A DNA stretch of 39,930 nt, taken from a bacterium. Its GTDB lineage: Bacteria; Bacillota; Clostridia; Lachnospirales; Lachnospiraceae. The notes beneath the pieces were generated by a model. The model ran no database searches. It saw nothing but the letters and a program-made list of their open reading frames with translations, and was not told the origin of the DNA. The DNA lies in assembly GCA_030524485.1 (NCBI GenBank), contig JAUNGR010000007.1, positions 1 through 39,930 of the forward strand, read 5' to 3'. The translations under genes were made by a program, and so were the position numbers. Below, piece after piece: positions 34,124 through 39,930 of the stretch; position 1 is the stretch's first letter, and every line of letters starts with the position of its first letter.

Positions 34124-36094
34124 CTATATGATACGTTTGAACTTCTTTTCCAACTCGTACTTACTCATGGAAAGGATGGTCGGTCTCCCGTGAGGGCAGG
34201 CATAGGGATTTTCCAATTCCATCAACTCATCGATCAGAGCTTCTGCCTCCTGCTCACTCAGCCTGTGATTGCCCTTCACTGCCGCCTTGCAGGAGAGAGA
34301 AGCCACCCGCTCTAAGACCAGATTCTGCCCCAAACCACCTATCATCTCCAAGAGCAGCTCCTTCTTTGCGATGGAAAAAAGATTGTCCGGAACCGCCGAC
34401 ACCGCATATTCGTTATCGCCAAAGGGAGCAATCTCAAAGCCTATGCTCTCCAGCTCCTTCTGGTTGTTCTCCAACATCACCTGTTCCTGCGGACTCAGTG
34501 TCAAAATGATGGGCGGCGAAATTTGCTGGCTGGTATAGTCCCGACTCTTTAAGGAGTGCATCGTTCTCTCGTACAACACCTTCTCATGTGCCGCATGTTG
34601 GTCAATGATATAGAGATTGTCATGGTACTCCAGCAGCCAGTAGGTACCAAACAGCTGTCCTATGATTCGATGCTCCCCCCTTGCTGGCTTGGAAAGCAAT
34701 TTATCCTCAAACAACGTTTGTTGCACCGCCGACACAGGAGAAGGCGGTGTCTCTGCTTCCGTCCCAGAGGTCGTCTTAGGCAGTGGCGAATAGGAGGCAC
34801 TCTCCTCCTTTGCCAAAAAAGGTTCTACCTGTTTCTGCTTTTTTTGGCTGTCCGCAATCCTCTGCTCCAGCTCCTCCAGTTTTTCCATCTCTCTCTCAGA
34901 AATTGCCTTCTTGTAATCCCACTTTTCCCAGACATCCTTCTCTCTCTCCGGAGGCAGGCGTTTGGGAAGCTCCGATTGCTGCTGCCTCTGTGTCTCAAAG
35001 GGTTCCGGTGGCCGCACCTGCTCCGTCTTTGGGGACATCTCTTTGACTTCCTTTGCTTTTTCCGTCTTTTCCGTCACAAGCTGCACTTTGGGAATCAGTT
35101 CCTTCTCGGCAATCGCAGCTGTCACCGCCTTGCACACACTCTGGTAAATCAACTCTCCGTTTCCAAAACGCACATCCATCTTGGTGGGATGGACATTGAC
35201 ATCCAAAAAAGTAGGGTCAGCCGTAATCTGCAACACCACAAAGGGATACATATGCTGCATCATATAGGGCTTATAGGCCTCCTCTATGGCCTTACATAGA
35301 ATGCTGCTCTTGATATAACGCCCATTGATGAAAGAATGCTCCATATTGCGGTTTCCTCTGGCTAAGGTCGGTTTTCCAGCAAAGCCCTCCACCCGAATCA
35401 TTCCATCAGGAGACTCATAGAAGACCGGCAGGATATTGGCGGCCGTCTCCCTCCCATACAGCGTATAAATCAAATCTTTCAGATTATGATTTCCGGAGGT
35501 GTAAATCTTATTCTGGTTATTTTGAATCAGGCGAATGGAGACTTCCGGATGAGACAGGGCAATCTTTTGCACCAAATCTGCCACATAAGCTGCCTCTGTC
35601 TGATTGGACTTTAGGAATTTCTTTCGTACCGGTGTATTAAAAAAGAGATTTCTCACCACAAAGGTTGTCCCCTCTGGTGCTCCTACCTCCTCCAAGCCCT
35701 TTTCCTGTCCTCCCTCTATCCGATAGCGAACTCCCAAAAGGCTGCCCGCGGTCTTGCTGATGCACTCCACCTGTGCAATGGAAGCAATGCTGGATAAGGC
35801 CTCCCCACGAAAGCCCAAGGAGAGCACGCTGCTTAAATCCTCTGCGGTCTGGATCTTGCTGGTCGCATGACGGCAAAAGGCAAGACGGATCTCATCCTTC
35901 TCCACACCACTGCCATTGTCCGTCACACGAATCAGCGTCGTTCCTCCATCCCGAATCTCCACAGTCACCACACTGGCCTTCGCATCAATCGCATTCTCCA
36001 ACAATTCCTTCACCACGGAAGCCGGACGCTCCACCACTTCCCCAGCGGCAATCTGGTCTATGGTATTCTGGTCTAACACTGCAATTTTTGCCAT
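34124..36094 (-). CDS. mutL: DNA mismatch repair protein MutL with endonuclease motif
   Basis: The 656-residue protein has the GHKL ATPase domain (IAAGEVVERPASVVKELLEN, VTDNGSGV, GFRGEALSSI), a long proline- and charge-rich linker (about 330-465) and the C-terminal dimer domain. The endonuclease signature is DQHAAHEKVLYE, with SCKAAVKGN and CPHGRP as further metal-site elements, so it should nick DNA like the Bacillus protein rather than rely on MutH. The ATG at 36094 follows AAGGAGGAG. It is 36 bases after mutS. Confidence 0.96.
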   Translation of the reverse strand: MAKIAVLDQNTIDQIAAGEVVERPASVVKELLENAIDAKASVVTVEIRDGGTTLIRVTDNGSGVEKDEIRLAFCRHATSKIQTAEDLSSVLSLGFRGEALSSIASIAQVECISKTAGSLLGVRYRIEGGQEKGLEEVGAPEGTTFVVRNLFFNTPVRKKFLKSNQTEAAYVADLVQKIALSHPEVSIRLIQNNQNKIYTSGNHNLKDLIYTLYGRETAANILPVFYESPDGMIRVEGFAGKPTLARGNRNMEHSFINGRYIKSSILCKAIEEAYKPYMMQHMYPFVVLQITADPTFLDVNVHPTKMDVRFGNGELIYQSVCKAVTAAIAEKELIPKVQLVTEKTEKAKEVKEMSPKTEQVRPPEPFETQRQQQSELPKRLPPEREKDVWEKWDYKKAISEREMEKLEELEQRIADSQKKQKQVEPFLAKEESASYSPLPKTTSGTEAETPPSPVSAVQQTLFEDKLLSKPARGEHRIIGQLFGTYWLLEYHDNLYIIDQHAAHEKVLYERTMHSLKSRDYTSQQISPPIILTLSPQEQVMLENNQKELESIGFEIAPFGDNEYAVSAVPDNLFSIAKKELLLEMIGGLGQNLVLERVASLSCKAAVKGNHRLSEQEAEALIDELMELENPYACPHGRPTILSMSKYELEKKFKRII

Positions 36095-36130
36095 CTTCTC
36101 TCCTCCTTTGTGCCTCTGCCCCTCTCTTCG

Positions 36131-38794
36131 TTAGTTCTCGCAGTCCTTCCAGCGGTTTTTCAGGGTAGTCTGTAAGCGATACAGGGTGTTTAGGGCATCG
36201 ATAGCGGTCATGGAATCCAACTTCATCTCGCTGATTTCCTTTATGATATCGTCCTCCTTCACCGTCTCAAACAGCGTCATCTGCTGCAAATCCACCTCAT
36301 CCGGCTTGGGCACGGACTGGTGCTTTGTCGGGGTCACCGCCCTCGCAATCTCCTTGGCACGCAGCGTGATGTCCGCATCGCTCAATTCCTGCACCAATTC
36401 CTTGGCACGGTGTATCACGCTGTCTGGCACCCCTGCAAGTCTCGCCACCTGAATGCCATAGCTCTTATCCGCACCGCCCTTTATGATTTTTCGCAAGAAC
36501 ACAATGTCCTCGCCCTGCTCCTTCACGGCGATGCAGTAATTGTTGACTCCACCAATGCAGCCCTCCAGCTCCGTCAGCTCATGGTAGTGGGTGGCAAAGA
36601 GAGTCTTCGCCCCCAACGTTCTCGTGTTGCTGATGTGCTCTAACACCGCCCAAGCAATCGCCATACCGTCAAAGGTACTGGTGCCTCTTCCTATCTCATC
36701 CAAAATCAACAGGCTATTTTTGGTGGCATTTCGCAGAATATTAGCCACCTCTGTCATCTCCACCATAAAGGTACTCTGACCAGAAGCCAAATCGTCCGAC
36801 GCTCCCACACGGGTAAAAATACGGTCACAAATGCCAATGTTTGCCGCATCCGCCGGAACGAAGCTTCCAATCTGTGCCATCAGCACAATCAAAGCAGTCT
36901 GGCGCATATAGGTGGATTTTCCTGCCATATTGGGACCAGTAATAATGGAAATGCGATTTTTATGGTTGTCCAACAGCGTATCGTTGGAGACAAAGAGACT
37001 GTCCTTGCTCATCAGCTCCACCACCGGATGACGGCCTCCCTTGATGGAAATCACACCTCTCTCATTGATTTCCGGTCTCACATACTGGTTGCGAAGAGCC
37101 ACTGCTGACAGGGAAGCGAACACATCCAACTGTGCGATTGCCTTTGCTGTCTTCTGGATTCTAAGCACCTCAGCTGCCACCTTATCCCGAATCTCACAAA
37201 ACAGTTCATATTCCAAAGCATATAACTTATCCTCGGCTCCCAGAATCATCTCTTCCAGATTTTTTAACTCCTCCGTCATGTAACGTTCGGAATTGGTAAG
37301 AGTCTGTTTGCGGATAAAATAGTCCGGAACCATATCTCGAAAGGAATTCGTCACATCAAAATAATAGCCAAATACCCGATTGTACTTGATTTTCAGGTTT
37401 TTGATGCCTGTCTTCTCCCTCTCCTTCGCCTCCAACTCCGCCAACCAAGTTTTTCCCTCCGTCTTCGCATGACGCAGCTGGTCTGCTTCCTTAGAGAAGC
37501 CTTCTCGAATGATGCCACCATCCCGCACGGAAACCGGAGGTTCCTCCTCAATTGCCTGCTCCAAAAGGCTGTAGATATCCTCCAGCACATCCAAATTTTC
37601 CATGATTTCTCGCAGCAGACTGCCAGAAAACTCCGTCAAAAGCTGCTTGATGTAGGGAAGCATCTTCAACGAACTACGAAAGGCCGTCAAGTCTCTGGGA
37701 TTCGCTGTCTTATAGCTGATGCGGCCAATCAATCTCTCTAGGTCATAGATGGGATTTAAATATTCACAGATTTCCTCTCTGGAAATGTAATGGGCATTCA
37801 ACTCCTCCACCGCTTCCTGTCTGCGGATAATTTCTGCCTTTTTTAGGAGGGGCTGCTCCAGATAACTGCGCAGCAATCTCGCCCCCATTGCTGTCTTGGT
37901 TCTATCCAAAACCCACAAAAGAGACCCTCTTTTTTGTTTCTCTCTGAGCGTCTCTAACAATTCCAAATTGCGTCTTGTGGAGGAATCCAACACCATGAAT
38001 TCTCCCACCGAATAAAGTTGCAGCCTTGTGATATGTTCCAGACGGCTCTTCTGGGTCTCGTACATATAGAGGAGTACGGCTCCCGCTGCTACCATACCCG
38101 TGCTGTAGTCGGTGATGCCCAGTCCGGAGAGCTGTTCCACGCGAAAATGCTTTTTTAGGATATTTTCGCAGGTATCATCAGAAAAGAACCGATTATCCTG
38201 AGAAGAAATCACAAATCCCAGACGGTTCTTTAAGTCTTCGAGGTCCACCCCCGACATATAAAAGGCTTCGTTGCATAAAATTTCGGAGGGGCTGAATTTA
38301 TTGATTTCATCGAACAATTCCCTCTCTGTTTTGACCTCCGTCATCAAAAATTCACCTGTGCTGACATCGGCGGCGGCAATCCCAAAGGTCCCGCTCAGAT
38401 ACACGATGCCCATCAAATAATTGTTCTTTTCATCGTCCAACATCTGCTCACTGGTGACGGTTCCGGGGGTTACCACCCGAATCACCTCTCTTTTCACAAG
38501 CCCCTTTGCCTTTTTGGGATCCTCCATCTGCTCCGCAATGGCAACTTTGTATCCTTTTTGTATCAGACGGGCAAGATAACTCTCCACAGAATGGTAGGGA
38601 ACGCCACACATCGGTGCTCTCTCCTCCAGTCCGCACTCTTTTCCAGTGAGCGTAATCTCCAGCTCTCTGGACACCGTCTTCGCATCCTCAAAAAACATCT
38701 CATAAAAATCTCCCAGACGGTAAAACAAAATACAGTCTGGATACTGTTTTTTGGTTTCCATATATTGTGTCATCATTGGTGATAATTGTGCCAC
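36131..38794 (-). CDS. mutS: DNA mismatch repair protein MutS
   Basis: The 887-residue ATPase recognises mispaired and looped bases. The mismatch-binding phenylalanine region is at the N-terminus (RLGDFYEMFFEDA), followed by connector, lever and clamp domains. The ATPase has Walker A GPNMAGKSTYMRQ and Walker B LLILDEIGRGTSTFDG, and FATHYHEL follows. The start is GTG at 38794, about eight bases after AGTGAGG, giving the normal N-terminus (MAQLSPMMTQYMETKK). mutL, miaA and the PLP enzyme lie downstream in one direction. I see no strong promoter in the 145 bases upstream. Confidence 0.97.
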   Translation of the reverse strand: MAQLSPMMTQYMETKKQYPDCILFYRLGDFYEMFFEDAKTVSRELEITLTGKECGLEERAPMCGVPYHSVESYLARLIQKGYKVAIAEQMEDPKKAKGLVKREVIRVVTPGTVTSEQMLDDEKNNYLMGIVYLSGTFGIAAADVSTGEFLMTEVKTERELFDEINKFSPSEILCNEAFYMSGVDLEDLKNRLGFVISSQDNRFFSDDTCENILKKHFRVEQLSGLGITDYSTGMVAAGAVLLYMYETQKSRLEHITRLQLYSVGEFMVLDSSTRRNLELLETLREKQKRGSLLWVLDRTKTAMGARLLRSYLEQPLLKKAEIIRRQEAVEELNAHYISREEICEYLNPIYDLERLIGRISYKTANPRDLTAFRSSLKMLPYIKQLLTEFSGSLLREIMENLDVLEDIYSLLEQAIEEEPPVSVRDGGIIREGFSKEADQLRHAKTEGKTWLAELEAKEREKTGIKNLKIKYNRVFGYYFDVTNSFRDMVPDYFIRKQTLTNSERYMTEELKNLEEMILGAEDKLYALEYELFCEIRDKVAAEVLRIQKTAKAIAQLDVFASLSAVALRNQYVRPEINERGVISIKGGRHPVVELMSKDSLFVSNDTLLDNHKNRISIITGPNMAGKSTYMRQTALIVLMAQIGSFVPADAANIGICDRIFTRVGASDDLASGQSTFMVEMTEVANILRNATKNSLLILDEIGRGTSTFDGMAIAWAVLEHISNTRTLGAKTLFATHYHELTELEGCIGGVNNYCIAVKEQGEDIVFLRKIIKGGADKSYGIQVARLAGVPDSVIHRAKELVQELSDADITLRAKEIARAVTPTKHQSVPKPDEVDLQQMTLFETVKEDDIIKEISEMKLDSMTAIDALNTLYRLQTTLKNRWKDCEN

Positions 38795-38849
38795 GTTTCT
38801 GCCTCACTTTACCCTATGTTTTTGTATACTTGTTTTGCTCTCTCCAATC

Positions 38850-38909
38850 ACCTGCCTCTTTTTGGCAGGTAATGGGCTGCACAAAAAGAATGCTCTCTCT
38901 GCACAGCCC
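38850..38909 (-). other. Two adjacent hairpins between the L,D-transpeptidase gene and mutS
   Basis: Read on the minus strand, the first hairpin (38874-38909) pairs GGGCTG with CAGCCC around a 24-base loop region. The second (38850-38870) is a perfect 7-bp ACCTGCC/GGCAGGT stem with a 7-base loop. Neither is followed by a T-run, so they are weak terminators or leader structures rather than a standard intrinsic terminator. Confidence 0.5.
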
Positions 38910-38939
38910 CTCATTGAAACATTTTTCGACGTTTAGCCC

Positions 38940-39930
38940 TTACTGAAACGCTGGGTCGGTCGGATCGTAAGTGGTTGCTTCGTTGACGGAAACCACCACC
39001 GGAATGTGGAAAGGTCCTGGATTCTCAGCATCCTCATACACCACAACTTCGGTTCCCAATTTACATCTGTCATAAATCCACTTTGCTTCCTCCGTCACCA
39101 CACGCACACAGCCCAGAGAACGGGTCTGTCCCATCAGGTTATAGGCGCCAATGATGATGTCCTTGTTATTGGCGGTGTTATAAGTAGGAGAATGAATCAA
39201 AAATCCATCCACAATTCGAGTCGCATACTGGGTGTAAGTTCCATTTACCATCAGTCTCCAGCGATATTTCTCCGGAGTCTTGAAGCTTCCAAGAGGGGTA
39301 TCGTCTCCCACAGAAGTGCGGCAGGACTTGACCGGAATGGTAAAGTTGCCATTTTCATCCTTCGCATAGATGGTCATACAATTTAAGGTCTTATTCACCC
39401 GAATCTGGTAGGCACTCTGTTTTCCTAAGATATCATCCACATTTTCCACCAACTGTCCATCCGCCGCAAAGTAGTAACGCAGTCCATCAATGGCTCTCCA
39501 GCCTGTCACAGCTGTTCCATCCACAAAATACCACTTTTTGTAGTCTTGGTCAACCCAGCCGCTGTAAGGACTTCCATCCTCATTGACACAGGTTGTGCCT
39601 CCCTCCGCAATCTGCAGACGACCACTGTAAGAATTAAGCAAACGATACTGGCTGCTACCAGGGGCTTCACTTCCCTTTGGAAGCACTCGCACATCTAAGG
39701 AGATAATATGTTCCCGAATGTCCATCGCTCCGGCTAACTCTCCATTCTTTGCCCAGCCCAAAGGACCGTAGCCCGACACAGTAGCCTGATACCATACGTC
39801 ATAATTGTTTGCCATGTCTCCGGTCAGCTGAATCTCCACTGCCTCCACATAGGTACTGTCCTCCGTTCCTCCGGAAGGAAGCCCATTTAAAGTGTAGGGC
39901 AAATATAGGCCCTTATTTTCATAGGTTACA
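38940..39930 (-). CDS. L,D-transpeptidase with ChW-type and cell-wall-binding repeats, 5' end outside the window
   Basis: The frame is open to the window edge, so the N-terminus is missing; the TTG at 39902 is not its true start. The visible part begins with the end of one and then a full Clostridial hydrophobic-W-type repeat (GYGPLGWAKNGELAGAMD, then ISLDVRVLPKG). Two Trp/Tyr-rich cell-wall-binding repeats follow (YSGWVDQDYKKWYFVDGTAV, TGWRAIDGLRYYFAADG). A YkuD catalytic domain ends the protein, with the histidine in FLIHSPTYN and the cysteine in RSLGCVRV, where the common SHGC reads SLGC. It would form 3-3 cross-links or attach proteins to peptidoglycan outside the cell. A short acidic tail follows the domain. 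Confidence 0.9.
   Translation of the reverse strand, partial: VTYENKGLYLPYTLNGLPSGGTEDSTYVEAVEIQLTGDMANNYDVWYQATVSGYGPLGWAKNGELAGAMDIREHIISLDVRVLPKGSEAPGSSQYRLLNSYSGRLQIAEGGTTCVNEDGSPYSGWVDQDYKKWYFVDGTAVTGWRAIDGLRYYFAADGQLVENVDDILGKQSAYQIRVNKTLNCMTIYAKDENGNFTIPVKSCRTSVGDDTPLGSFKTPEKYRWRLMVNGTYTQYATRIVDGFLIHSPTYNTANNKDIIIGAYNLMGQTRSLGCVRVVTEEAKWIYDRCKLGTEVVVYEDAENPGPFHIPVVVSVNEATTYDPTDPAFQ

Overview
The window reads as chromosomal DNA of a low-to-mid GC Gram-positive anaerobe of the Clostridia, most likely Lachnospiraceae. The reasons are MinC-MinD-MinE rather than DivIVA, SepF, a methionine gamma-lyase-family gene beside miaA and mutSL, a YesM/YesN-type two-component system beside glycosidases, and Clostridial-hydrophobic-W-type (ChW) repeats in a cell-wall enzyme. 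The assignment is by gene content only. Every gene I can support is on the minus strand, so transcription runs from high to low coordinates. No tRNA, rRNA, CRISPR array, prophage or insertion sequence was seen.

Region 1 (37-9990) is a plant-polysaccharide locus. One operon encodes a GH43 enzyme, a YesN-type response regulator, a membrane-anchored sugar-binding protein, a YesM-type histidine kinase and a GH28 pectinase-like enzyme, and ends at a 12-bp terminator hairpin. A second unit with its own promoter encodes an orphan mannose-family PTS EIIA and a 747-residue protein in which a 3'-truncated GH88 hydrolase is joined in frame to a complete sodium:amino-acid symporter. The histidine kinase lacks most of its ATP-binding domain although its frame is open. 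These two in-frame junctions are the strangest things in the window; they are either real deletions or assembly errors.

Region 2 (10101-14760) is a beta-glucoside utilisation unit: RpiR-type regulator, PTS EIIBCA and 6-phospho-beta-glucosidase, with clear promoters and terminators. Region 3 (14821-15873) has a cytidylate-kinase-like gene whose predicted leader contains an imperfect 19-bp inverted repeat.

Region 4 (15874-23084) holds housekeeping genes (rluD, lspA, aroB, sepF, a YggS-type PLP protein), a HlyD-like membrane protein, a small P-loop protein and a D,D-carboxypeptidase lipoprotein.

Region 5 (23134-31602) is the cell-shape and division operon radC-mreC-mreD-PBP2-minC-minD-minE-rodA-mgsA. 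mreB is missing from its usual place between radC and mreC. The methylglyoxal synthase has two substitutions at positions aligned with catalytic aspartates.

Region 6 (31680-38794) is the mismatch-repair cluster mutS-mutL-miaA followed by a methionine gamma-lyase-family gene. A 93-nt-spaced structured repeat overlaps the miaA stop codon. The right edge carries an L,D-transpeptidase whose 5' end lies outside the window.
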